From JBGAHD01 sp044226395 (lineage in GTDB: Bacteria > Pseudomonadota > Gammaproteobacteria > Xanthomonadales > Ahniellaceae): 64,000 nucleotides of DNA. Position numbers and translations under genes: made by a program. The notes under the pieces are model-generated. The model did not search any database. It was not told the DNA's origin and saw nothing but the letters and a program-made list of their open reading frames with translations. Shown here piece after piece: positions 1-7,296 of the stretch; positions within the stretch are counted from its first letter, which is position 1; each line of letters starts with the position of its first letter. The stretch is taken from NCBI GenBank assembly GCA_044226395.1, contig JBGAHD010000004.1, positions 372,001-436,000 on the forward strand. The letters run 5' to 3'.

Positions 1-2
1 TT

Positions 3-326
3 TCCGGGGGCGAGAAACAGCGCGTGGCGATCGCGCGCACGATCCTGAAGAACCCGAAGATCCTGATCCTGGACGAAGCCACGTCCGCGCTCGACACCAA
101 GACCGAGCGGCGCATCCAGGCCGAGCTCGAGGAGATCTCGCGCGGTCGCACGACGCTTGTCATTGCGCATCGATTGTCAACGATCGTCGATGCCGATCAG
201 ATCCTGGTGATGGACGCCGGACGCATCGTCGAACGCGGCACGCACGGCGATCTGCTCGCGCGCGATGGCCGCTATGCACAAATGTGGCGCATGCAGCAGG
301 AAGCGATGGCCGAGGCCTCGGCCTGA
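3..326 (+). CDS. Atm1-type ABC exporter, C-terminal end (partial)
   Basis: This is the C-terminal part of the nucleotide-binding domain of an ABC transporter; the rest lies upstream of the window. It opens on the signature motif (SGGEKQR), continues through Walker B with the catalytic Glu (ILILDEATSALD) and reaches the switch His (IAHRLST). The tail is short, as in fused membrane/ATPase half-transporters. The wording around signature and Walker B (GGEKQRVAIARTILKNP) matches the Atm1/ABCB7/HMT1 group, which exports glutathione-linked sulfur or metal compounds across the inner membrane. The substrate here is inferred from family only. The frame is open from base 3. Confidence 0.85.
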   Translation, partial: SGGEKQRVAIARTILKNPKILILDEATSALDTKTERRIQAELEEISRGRTTLVIAHRLSTIVDADQILVMDAGRIVERGTHGDLLARDGRYAQMWRMQQEAMAEASA

Positions 327-605
327 AGCCGCGCGATCGCGTCGCGAGCGGTCGCATTCGTCGGACATCGTCAGGCTAGTCGCCCGATAGCGCGCGATTG
401 TGCGGACGCACATGGAATGTCCGCGAGACAGGCGCGGGCGCGCGCCGATCGCGTCGCAGCGACTCGCGCGATCGGGCCCGAACGTGGCGGAGACTGTGAC
501 GTTGGTTTGCTTCGCGGCCTTCGGGGGTTGTGCCACAATCTTCAGCCAGGAAGCGACGCTCGCCCCGAGCGTCACGGGGGGTGCGGGCCCTTAAGAGCCC
601 GCCTG

Positions 606-1739
606 ATGGGATCGACGAGCACTATGTCAGTGTCCATGCGCATTGCCGCCGTGAGCGTGTCGGCGGATGAGTTGCAACACATTCGCAAGGTCTTCGACGC
701 GCAACGCGCGCGTCTGCCGCACAATTGGAGTTGGAGCAGCGAGGCCGAGGCCGACGTGCTGCTCATCGACGTCGATTCGGTTTATGGCCACATGGACTGG
801 CTGCGCGCGCAGGCTTCGGGCCGCCGCGTGGTGTCGCTGTCCTCGCATCGCGGTTCCGAGCACGATGTGACGCTGTTGCGTCCGGTCACCGCCGATGGTC
901 TGGTCAATGCATTGAACACTGTCGTCAGCGGCAAGCCCGCCGCGGCACCGGCCGCCGAGCGCGCCGCGCCGGCCGCTCGCGCGCCCGCGCCCGCGGCGAC
1001 GCCGCGTCAAGCGGCGGCTCCCGCGCAAGCGCAGACTCCCGCCGCTCCGCGACCCGCCCCGGCACCAGCGCCCGTGGCCGCGACGCCTCCTCCGGTCGCC
1101 GCGCCCGCGCCGGTAGCGCCGGTCCTGGCCGATCCGCCGGCCGTGCCCGCCGCCGCGATCGCGCACGAAATGCCGCTGGCCGATTTCTGCACTGTCGAAG
1201 CTCTGCCCTTGCCCGCGCGCCTAGTGCGCGGCGAAACGCCAGCGATCACGATCGACGCCGCGAGCGAGGTGTACTTCGGCCCGACCGCGCTCAAGCCGTT
1301 GGCCGCGTATTGCCAGGGCCTGATCGCGCGCGACGAATGGGAGCCCGTCTCGGCGGCGGTGATGGATGGCCTGCGCGCCTCCGGCACCGCGCAACCGCTG
1401 ACGCGCTTGCTGTGGTTGTTCGCCGTGGTCAATTCCAACGGCCAGTTGATGGCCGGCCTCGATCCCAACGCCAAGTACAAATTGCAGCGCTGGCCGCAGA
1501 TCGAGCGCGAGTTCCCCAAGCACTTCCGCATCGGCACGGTGATGATGAAGGGTCCGGCCACGCTGACGGAGATCTCCGATCAGTCCGGCGCGCCCTTGAG
1601 CGACGTGATCGATTTCGTCAACGCCTATATCGCCATCGGCGTGGTCGAGATGGAGGGCGTGGCCGCGCCCGCCGCGGCCAATGAAGCCGGTGGCGGCGGC
1701 CTGCTGGCGCGATTGCGCGCCCGCGCGCGTCGCGGCTGA
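606..1739 (+). CDS. Receiver-like / Ala-Pro linker / winged-helix-like protein of unknown function
   Basis: I do not recognise a named family. Starting at ATG 606 (alternatives 624 and 636) the product is about 377 residues. Residues about 10-105 look like a degenerate response-regulator receiver fold: a buried VLLIDVDS strand, a VVSLSSHRG strand and an LLRPVTADGLVNAL end resembling the last strand and helix of REC domains. About 75 residues of Ala/Pro-rich linker follow. The C-terminal 180 residues are well conserved in style and end in a helix-turn-helix-like stretch (ATLTEISDQSGAPLSDV, then FVNAYIAIGVVEMEG), suggesting a winged helix. The start is uncertain because the frame is open upstream to 417. 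It may be a regulator that reads a protein signal rather than phosphate, but this is inference. Confidence 0.6.
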   Translation: MGSTSTMSVSMRIAAVSVSADELQHIRKVFDAQRARLPHNWSWSSEAEADVLLIDVDSVYGHMDWLRAQASGRRVVSLSSHRGSEHDVTLLRPVTADGLVNALNTVVSGKPAAAPAAERAAPAARAPAPAATPRQAAAPAQAQTPAAPRPAPAPAPVAATPPPVAAPAPVAPVLADPPAVPAAAIAHEMPLADFCTVEALPLPARLVRGETPAITIDAASEVYFGPTALKPLAAYCQGLIARDEWEPVSAAVMDGLRASGTAQPLTRLLWLFAVVNSNGQLMAGLDPNAKYKLQRWPQIEREFPKHFRIGTVMMKGPATLTEISDQSGAPLSDVIDFVNAYIAIGVVEMEGVAAPAAANEAGGGGLLARLRARARRG

Positions 1740-1885
1740 TCGTCGACCGGGGCGCCCAGCGCGCCCCGCGCGACCCAATCCGAAGTGAATGCCCGCGCCG
1801 TGTCGCGGCGCGGCGCCATGGTCAGGCGTCGGGCGCGACGCTATTCTTGCCGCCCCAAGACCCGCGCTAGTTCAAGGAGAGGGAA

Positions 1886-2515
1886 ATGTTGAAGCGAATT
1901 TTCGTGCTGGCGACGATGTTGCTGAGCGGCGTCGTCCTGGCCCAGGCCCCCGCCCCGGCGACCACGCCCGCGGCGCCGGCCGCCACCGAGACGCCGGCCG
2001 CGGCCGCGCCGGTGAAGGTGTTGTTCAAGACCTCGCTGGGCAACATCACGATGGAGGTCTATCCCGACAAGGCGCCCAAGACCGTCGAGAACTTCCTGCA
2101 ATACGTCAAGGACAAGCACTACGACGGCACGATCTTCCATCGCGTGATCGATGGCTTCATGGTGCAAGGCGGCGGCTTCACCGCCGATCTGCGTCAGAAG
2201 CCCACGCGCGCGCCGGTGGCCAACGAGGCCGACAACGGCCTGTCCAACGCGCGCGGCACCGTGGCGATGGCGCGCACCAATGAGCCGAACTCGGCCACGG
2301 CGCAGTTCTTCGTCAACGTCGCCGACAACTCGCGCCTGGATTTCGTGAGCAAGGAAAACGGCTTTACCTGGGGCTATTGCGTGTTCGGCAAGGTGATCGA
2401 GGGCCTGGACGTGGTCGATCAGATCAAGGCCACCGAAACCGGTCCGGCCGGCCCGTTCCAGAAGGACGTGCCGAAGACCCCGATCGTGATTACCAGCGCG
2501 GAAATCCTGCCCTGA
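1886..2515 (+). CDS. Periplasmic cyclophilin-type peptidyl-prolyl isomerase
   Basis: The protein has 209 residues. An N-terminal signal peptide (about residues 1-20, ending VVLAQA) is followed by an Ala/Pro/Thr-rich spacer to about residue 45 and then a cyclophilin domain. Family hallmarks are visible: FKTSLGNITMEVYPDKAPKTVENF, TIFHRVIDGFMVQGGGF with the catalytic Arg, and the NSATAQFFVNVADN block. Cyclophilins speed cis/trans isomerisation of Xaa-Pro bonds, here in the periplasm. The start has a good ribosome site (AAGGAGAGGG) just upstream. lpxH follows after about 80 bases containing a hairpin. Confidence 0.93.
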   Translation: MLKRIFVLATMLLSGVVLAQAPAPATTPAAPAATETPAAAAPVKVLFKTSLGNITMEVYPDKAPKTVENFLQYVKDKHYDGTIFHRVIDGFMVQGGGFTADLRQKPTRAPVANEADNGLSNARGTVAMARTNEPNSATAQFFVNVADNSRLDFVSKENGFTWGYCVFGKVIEGLDVVDQIKATETGPAGPFQKDVPKTPIVITSAEILP

Positions 2516-2525
2516 GTCCCGCCTC

Positions 2526-2553
2526 GCGCCGTTTCGCCTGCGCGGAACGGCGC
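2526..2553 (+). terminator. Hairpin between cyclophilin gene and lpxH
   Basis: A 12-base stem (2526-2537 with 2542-2553, one G-U pair) encloses a four-base loop. No T-run follows, so it may be a weak terminator or an RNA-stabilising hairpin rather than a strong intrinsic stop. Confidence 0.4.
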
Positions 2554-2594
2554 GATTCGGCGCGTCGCCACGCGACGATCACGCCGACTCCCGC

Positions 2595-3254
2595 ATGACC
2601 ACGCTGTTCATTTCCGATCTGCATCTCGATGGCGCGCGCCCCGAGTTGATCGCGGCCTTCGAGCGCTTTTGCGCCGATGACGCGCGCGAAGCGCGGCGAC
2701 TTTTCATTCTCGGCGACCTGTTCGAAGCCTGGATCGGCGATGACGATCACGGCGAGCTGTCCGAGCGCGTCGCCAAGGCGCTGCGCCCCTTGAGCGAGCG
2801 CGGCTGCGACATCGCCTTTCAACATGGCAATCGCGATTTTCTCGTGGGCGAGGACTACGCCCGTCGCTGCGGCATGCGCCTGCTGCCCGAGGAGATCGTG
2901 ATCGAACACGACGGCCAGGCGACCCTGCTGATGCACGGCGACACGCTGTGCACGCGCGATGTCGCCTATCAGGCGTTTCGGCGGCAGACGCGCGATCCGC
3001 GGTGGCAGAGCGCCTTCCTCGCCAAGCCGCTGCGCGAACGCCAAGCCTTCGCCGCGCATGCGCGCGCCGAGAGCCTGAAGCACACGCGCGGCGCCGAGGC
3101 GATGATCATGGACGTCGAGCACGAGGCCGTGGTCGCGGCGATGCGGCGTCACGGCGTGCGCGCGTTGATTCACGGTCACACGCATCGACCCGCGACGCAC
3201 TACTTCGATCTCGAAGGCGACGTCGCCTCGCGTCGCGTGCTGCCCGACTGGTAG
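2595..3254 (+). CDS. lpxH: UDP-2,3-diacylglucosamine diphosphatase LpxH
   Basis: LpxH hydrolyses UDP-2,3-diacylglucosamine to lipid X and UMP in lipid A synthesis, at the cytoplasmic face of the inner membrane. The metallophosphoesterase residues fall at the same numbers as in the E. coli enzyme: D8 and H10 (SDLHLD), D41 (LGDLFEAW), N79 (HGNRDF), H114 (MHGD), H195 and H197 (HGHTHRP). The product has 219 residues, about 20 fewer than E. coli LpxH. It stops directly after the final Asp-Trp, where the usual Gly-Asp-Trp is Pro-Asp-Trp and the last beta strand is missing. The active site is complete, so I call it functional with a trimmed C-terminus. Confidence 0.93.
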   Translation: MTTLFISDLHLDGARPELIAAFERFCADDAREARRLFILGDLFEAWIGDDDHGELSERVAKALRPLSERGCDIAFQHGNRDFLVGEDYARRCGMRLLPEEIVIEHDGQATLLMHGDTLCTRDVAYQAFRRQTRDPRWQSAFLAKPLRERQAFAAHARAESLKHTRGAEAMIMDVEHEAVVAAMRRHGVRALIHGHTHRPATHYFDLEGDVASRRVLPDW

Positions 3255-3260
3255 TCGCGG

Positions 3261-3863
3261 TCAAAGCTCCATCGTCTCGAGCATCTGAAACAGCACATTG
3301 CTCGCGCCCAGGGCTTGCAGCACCTGCTTGACCCGACGCGTGACGAAGAGATGACTGGTGTCATCGGGGCAGAAGATGTCGCTGCCATCCCAATCGTCGT
3401 TATCGAAGCGAAAGCCCTCGCGCACGAGATACGGCATGCCCGTGTGGCTGACGCGATAACCCGAAGCGGAACGCGTCACCGTGCGCTTGCCGCATCGCCC
3501 CGTGACGACGAGGCCTTGATGACTATTTCGGAAGTGATCGTGATCGGCGTGAATCTCGATCGGATACGTGCCCCAACCCGTCACGCCCTCGCGGCGCAGC
3601 GTCTCGACCACGCGATTGGAAATCACGACCAGGCTCAGGGCATAGCTGAAGAGAAAGTCGCATGCCGTTTCGCCATCGATCGGGCGCAGCATCACCGGCG
3701 CTTCGGGCATGTCGTGGCCGAGACGATAACGCTTGAAGCGTTCGCCAATGCTCAGCACATCCGATTCGTCGTAAGGCGCGATGCGCAGCGGCCGCTTGGC
3801 GCCGCCTTCGAGCATCGCGAACAACTCCGAGTAGTCCACCATCGCCAACCCCGCATGATCCAT
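3261..3863 (-). CDS. Imm11/DUF1629-like protein, orphan
   Basis: About 200 residues from ATG 3863 (or 193 from ATG 3842, starting MVDYSELF). The layout resembles Imm11 (DUF1629) proteins: a middle helix (NRVVETLRREGVTGWGTYPIEI) and a C-terminal strand-helix (SHLFVTRRVKQVLQALG), where the family usually has VTERVKEALEEAGITG. Imm11 proteins are often immunity partners of polymorphic toxins, but stand-alone copies are common. No toxin gene is adjacent: lpxH converges from one side and the IPTM gene block begins on the other. The frame is open far upstream, but that part overlaps the next gene and is a shadow. Family assignment is tentative. Confidence 0.55.
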   Translation of the reverse strand: MDHAGLAMVDYSELFAMLEGGAKRPLRIAPYDESDVLSIGERFKRYRLGHDMPEAPVMLRPIDGETACDFLFSYALSLVVISNRVVETLRREGVTGWGTYPIEIHADHDHFRNSHQGLVVTGRCGKRTVTRSASGYRVSHTGMPYLVREGFRFDNDDWDGSDIFCPDDTSHLFVTRRVKQVLQALGASNVLFQMLETMEL

Positions 3864-3963
3864 CACGCGGACCCGCGGTCCGCTCCGTCTTGGGCAATGC
3901 GCGAAAGTCGAAGGGGTTCTGTCAGTGGATTCGCGGTGATGCGCGCAAGTGGTCAAGACATGC

Positions 3964-3995
3964 GCAAAAAACCGAGGGCGCCCGTGGGCGCCCTC
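3964..3995 (-). terminator. Intrinsic terminator of first IPTM gene
   Basis: A perfect 10-base stem (GAGGGCGCCC at 3974-3983 with GGGCGCCCTC at 3986-3995) and a two-base spacer. On the minus strand it is followed by a T-run (the A-run at 3966-3971 as printed). It lies just downstream of the gene ending at 4022. Confidence 0.85.
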
Positions 3996-4021
3996 GCGAA
4001 CTCGAATGAGCGGAGCCTGGA

Positions 4022-5278
4022 TCAGGTCGAGCGGCGATACATGTGAAGCGCACCGAGGCCCAGGCCAAGGATCATCAGGGTCAGCAGCGCCTTGCCGGCC
4101 AGACCCATCGTGGGGATGGAAACCGAGAGGGCCAAGCAGCTCAAGTTGTACGTCAACGTTGGCTCGTCGGAATCGTCGGTATTGCACGTCATCCTGCTCG
4201 CAATGGTCTGCCCCGGCGCTGCCGGCACCGTGCAGGAGAATGCAATCGATCCCGTGCCGTCCGGAATGACCGGATTGGTCACCGCCCCTAGCGTGAAGCC
4301 CGCGCCCGCAATGGCGCAACCGGTCACGGCCAACGGGATGAATCCCAGGTTTCGAATGATGATTTGACCCGAAGCGGTAGCGCCTGGCGCGCCGGAAACC
4401 GCGACGGTGCCGCCCGATGGAGGCGTGGTGTCGACTTCCGGCGCCGGATCTCCGTGGCGCGCCAGCAGATCCCACAGTCGCGTTCGCGTGGCGCCGCCCG
4501 GTGTATCAGTCTCCACACACGTCAACGTGCCCGTCATGTCGTTGCCGCGACGAGTAACCGCAAGGCCAATCGGCATTCCCACGCCCGTCCCCGGCGCGAA
4601 GAACGTCTGCGTGCGGCCACTGGTAATCGAGAATTCGCCCGGGGTGACAACGCATGCTAGTGCCGTGGAAGCGGTCGCCGTGCCTCCGGTTGCCGTGGGA
4701 GCAATTGAGAAAGTCGCCACGGTGTTCAATACCCCGATGGGGAAGTCAACTTCTGGCGCGACATCAGGCACTCCATCCGCATCGAATGCAGTCGAAAACG
4801 ACAATGTCGGCGGCGTACTCGCGGGGACAACGGCGATTCGAAACGCTCCGGCTCGCGCGCAAGCGGGCATGCCCGTACCGGTGCACTCAATGAAGCTCTG
4901 CGTGAAGTCGTAGTTGCCCGTGGCAAGCGTCCCCAGCGATTGCAGCGAGAACCCACAATACGCCGTGGCCACGCCCGTCAGTGGCGTGCCCGCGCCGCTG
5001 GGTGGAATGACACGAAGGCGAGCAGGCCCCATCAACACGGCGCAGATCGAGCCGGGAACCAGGATCGTCGGCGTCACGGTCGGGAAGTTCGCGGCGTCGT
5101 AGGCCAGATCGAGCTGCGTGTCCTGAGTGTCGCCATCGCCCGCGAAGCGGACCTGGACAACCGCCGCGCCTCCAACCGCGATCGTTGCCGGATCCGGATT
5201 CAGCGTGTAAGTCCCCGCGGCCACGTCGGGGGCGAACGTACAGCCCACGATGGCCAGACCGATCAAGCGCATCCTCAT
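4022..5278 (-). CDS. Secreted cohesin-like protein with IPTM-type C-terminal sorting tail (paralogue 1)
   Basis: 418 residues. A signal peptide (about 1-21, ending DVAAG) is followed by a beta-rich domain to about residue 150 with four conserved cysteines and the block RVIPPSGAG. A middle region and an ASH / choice-of-anchor-like domain (from PSGGTVAVSG to LTYNLSC) come next. The tail is SIPTMG, a hydrophobic helix and YRRS, which is the layout of IPTL-CTERM sorting signals with Met for Leu. The N-terminal domain reads like a cohesin (VGGAAVVQVRFAGDGDTQDT, then LDLAYDAANFPTV). The gene has its own leader and terminator. It is the most diverged of three equal-length copies. Function unknown; export and anchoring are inferred. 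Confidence 0.85.
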   Translation of the reverse strand: MRMRLIGLAIVGCTFAPDVAAGTYTLNPDPATIAVGGAAVVQVRFAGDGDTQDTQLDLAYDAANFPTVTPTILVPGSICAVLMGPARLRVIPPSGAGTPLTGVATAYCGFSLQSLGTLATGNYDFTQSFIECTGTGMPACARAGAFRIAVVPASTPPTLSFSTAFDADGVPDVAPEVDFPIGVLNTVATFSIAPTATGGTATASTALACVVTPGEFSITSGRTQTFFAPGTGVGMPIGLAVTRRGNDMTGTLTCVETDTPGGATRTRLWDLLARHGDPAPEVDTTPPSGGTVAVSGAPGATASGQIIIRNLGFIPLAVTGCAIAGAGFTLGAVTNPVIPDGTGSIAFSCTVPAAPGQTIASRMTCNTDDSDEPTLTYNLSCLALSVSIPTMGLAGKALLTLMILGLGLGALHMYRRST

Positions 5279-5620
5279 GACGAATTCACTCCCAGTGGTT
5301 CACGGCAAAAGGGCTGATCGCGTCGAGATGGCGCGTTCGTGCTCCCTGATCGCACTGACGGAAAGAGAGGGGCCGACTCATCACTCGGGCGCGAACAAAC
5401 GCGGCTTGATTTCGATGACCTCGAGGTTCTTTCGCTCGAGAGGGTGAGACCCATGCGGCCCAGACCGTCGAGGCCCGACAGGCGCGACCACGGGATTGGG
5501 ATGATCACGGCGCAGTCCTGATCACGTGGCATCGTGTCGGTAAGGCACTAATGCGATTCGTGTAGCGACGAGTCGGCGCGACGATGACCCCAATCCGGCC
5601 CGCGCGGTCGTGACGCGGCC
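5279..5620 (-). other. Non-coding leader/promoter region of paralogue 1
   Basis: No convincing gene on either strand. The leader has a ribosome site (GGGAGTGA, minus strand) ahead of ATG 5278 and a 12-base stretch at 5297-5308 that is identical to one in the leader of paralogue 2 at 6964-6975, consistent with duplication of gene plus leader. Confidence 0.5.
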
Positions 5621-5651
5621 CAAACAAACGAGGGCGCCCGAAGGCGCCCTC
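5621..5651 (-). terminator. Intrinsic terminator of second IPTM gene
   Basis: Nine-base stem (5630-5638 with 5643-5651) built on the same GAGGGCGCC core as the terminators of the other two copies. It is followed on the minus strand by a T-rich stretch (the AAACAAAC at 5622-5629 as printed). Confidence 0.75.
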
Positions 5652-5677
5652 GAAAACGTGAACGTGCGGCGCGAGGA

Positions 5678-6937
5678 TCAGGCCGAGCGGCGATACATCT
5701 GAAGCGCGGCCAACCCGAGACTCAACATCATCATCGTCAACAGCGCCTTGGCGCCCAGACCCATCGTCGGGATGGACGTCGATATCGCCAGGCAGCTCAG
5801 GTTGTAGGTGATCGTGCCTTCGTCGACGTCGTCCGTGTTGCAGGTCAGCGTGCCCGTGATCGTTTGGCCCGGCACCTGCGGGACAGCGCAGGAGAAGGCG
5901 ATCGAGCCCGTGCCGCCACCGGCGGCCACCGGATTGGTCACCGCGCCCAGCGTGAAGCCCGCGCCCGTGATGGCGCAGCCCGTCACAGCGAGCGGACCGG
6001 TGCCGACATTGCGAACCGTGATGGCGCCCGAAGCGCTCGAGCCCTGAAGGCCCGACACCGAAGCAGTGCCGCCCGAAGGAGGCACGGTGTCGACTTCCGG
6101 AACCAATTCTGCGGCCGGCACGAACAGATCCCACAAGCGCGTGCGCATGGCGCCGCCCGGACTATCTGTTTCAACGCAGGTCAACGTACCGGTCTGCACG
6201 AGGGTGCCTCGAGTGACCGACAGACCAATCGGCGTGCCAGCGCCAGTGCCCGGCGCATTGAAGGTTTGCGTCCCGCCACCGGTGATCGCGAATGCGGCCG
6301 GAGCGGCCGTGCAGGCAATCGCGGTCGACGCCGTCGCCGTGCCACCCGTCGCCGTTGGCGTGATCGAGAATGTCGCGACCGTATTCAGCGCGCCTGCACT
6401 AAACGAGACTTCGGCGGTCGCATCGGTTACGCCGTCCGCGTCGAATGCTGGGGCGTACGACAGCGTCGGCGGCGCCACGCTTCCCACGACGGAAATGCGG
6501 AAGGTACCCGCGCGAACACAGGCGGGCGTGGCCGTGCCCGTGCATTCAATGAAGCTCTGGGTGAGGTCATAGTTGCCCAAGGGAATCGCGGCTGCCGATT
6601 GCATCGCGAAACCGCAATACGCGGTCGCGGTGGCGGTCAACGGCGAACCCGCGCCACTGGGCGGAATGATGCGAACACGAGCGGGGCCTGTGAGCACGGC
6701 ACAGACCGAGCCTGGCACCAGGACCGTTGAGGTCACGGCCGGAAAACTGGTCGCGTCGTAAGCGAGATCGAGCTGGGTGTCCTGCGTATCACCGTCGCCA
6801 GCGAACAGGACTTGGACGTTGGCCGTGCCTCCGGCGCCGATCGTCGCCGGATCGGGATTGAGCGTGTAGGTCCCCGCGAACGCCGGCCCGACGCACCCGA
6901 GCGCGGACAAGACCATCACCAGCATGAGCTTGCGCAT
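5678..6937 (-). CDS. Secreted cohesin-like protein with IPTM-type C-terminal sorting tail (paralogue 2)
   Basis: 419 residues from ATG 6937. That start is chosen because an AAGGGAG ribosome site sits 12 bases upstream and a clean signal peptide (MRKLMLVMVLSALGCVGPAFAG) follows; the longer open frame has no such features. Domain order matches its neighbours: cohesin-like domain with four cysteines (GSVCAVL, AYCGF, FIECTG, PACVR), a Thr/Ala-rich middle, an ASH-like domain (GTGPLAVTGCAITGAGFTLG) and the tail SIPTMG-helix-MYRRSA. The protein is predicted to pass the Sec system and be retained or processed at the envelope through the tail. No exosortase gene lies in this window. Confidence 0.86.
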   Translation of the reverse strand: MRKLMLVMVLSALGCVGPAFAGTYTLNPDPATIGAGGTANVQVLFAGDGDTQDTQLDLAYDATSFPAVTSTVLVPGSVCAVLTGPARVRIIPPSGAGSPLTATATAYCGFAMQSAAAIPLGNYDLTQSFIECTGTATPACVRAGTFRISVVGSVAPPTLSYAPAFDADGVTDATAEVSFSAGALNTVATFSITPTATGGTATASTAIACTAAPAAFAITGGGTQTFNAPGTGAGTPIGLSVTRGTLVQTGTLTCVETDSPGGAMRTRLWDLFVPAAELVPEVDTVPPSGGTASVSGLQGSSASGAITVRNVGTGPLAVTGCAITGAGFTLGAVTNPVAAGGGTGSIAFSCAVPQVPGQTITGTLTCNTDDVDEGTITYNLSCLAISTSIPTMGLGAKALLTMMMLSLGLAALQMYRRSA

Positions 6938-7240
6938 GACGTTGTTACTCCCTTGATTCCTGAGGTTCACGGCAACGCGACGGTTGAACGGCACAAAGCG
7001 TCCCGAAGGGACGACCGTGCCTCGATCCGGCCGCATTCGCAAATCGACATCGTGGTTGCGTACTTCGCACTAACGCAGCTGCGCGAGTGAACGTATCGCC
7101 CGCGGTCCAGCCATCGGCGGCAAGGAACGTAGCGCCAATTGGGCGCGGCCTCCGCGAGCAGTCGAACTTGCCATCGCGAGAGGTGATCTTTCCGCCAGCG
7201 CGCATCACCCCAGGAAGTGAGCTCGCGAGAAGCAGAATAC
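6938..7240 (-). other. Non-coding leader/promoter region of paralogue 2
   Basis: About 300 bases without a believable gene. It holds the ribosome site of paralogue 2 and the 12-base repeat at 6964-6975 shared with the leader of paralogue 1. I see no clear sigma-70 promoter. Confidence 0.45.
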
Positions 7241-7271
7241 TGAAAAAAGAAAGGGCGCCCTAGGGCGCCCT
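7241..7271 (-). terminator. Intrinsic terminator of the dockerin/cohesin-like operon
   Basis: Nine-base stem (AGGGCGCCC 7252-7260 with GGGCGCCCT 7263-7271), two-base spacer and a T-rich tract on the minus strand (A-run 7242-7251 as printed). The core is the same as the terminators of the other two IPTM genes. Confidence 0.85.
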
Positions 7272-7296
7272 CTCTTCACTCGATCTGGCGATCGAA

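Noticed and set aside
1749..1768. GC-rich hairpin after the receiver-like gene
   Set aside because: The stem is short and imperfect and no T-run follows, so I cannot support a terminator.
3864..4475. N-terminal extension of the Imm11-like gene into paralogue 1
   Set aside because: It overlaps the real IPTM gene in another frame and crosses that gene's terminator.
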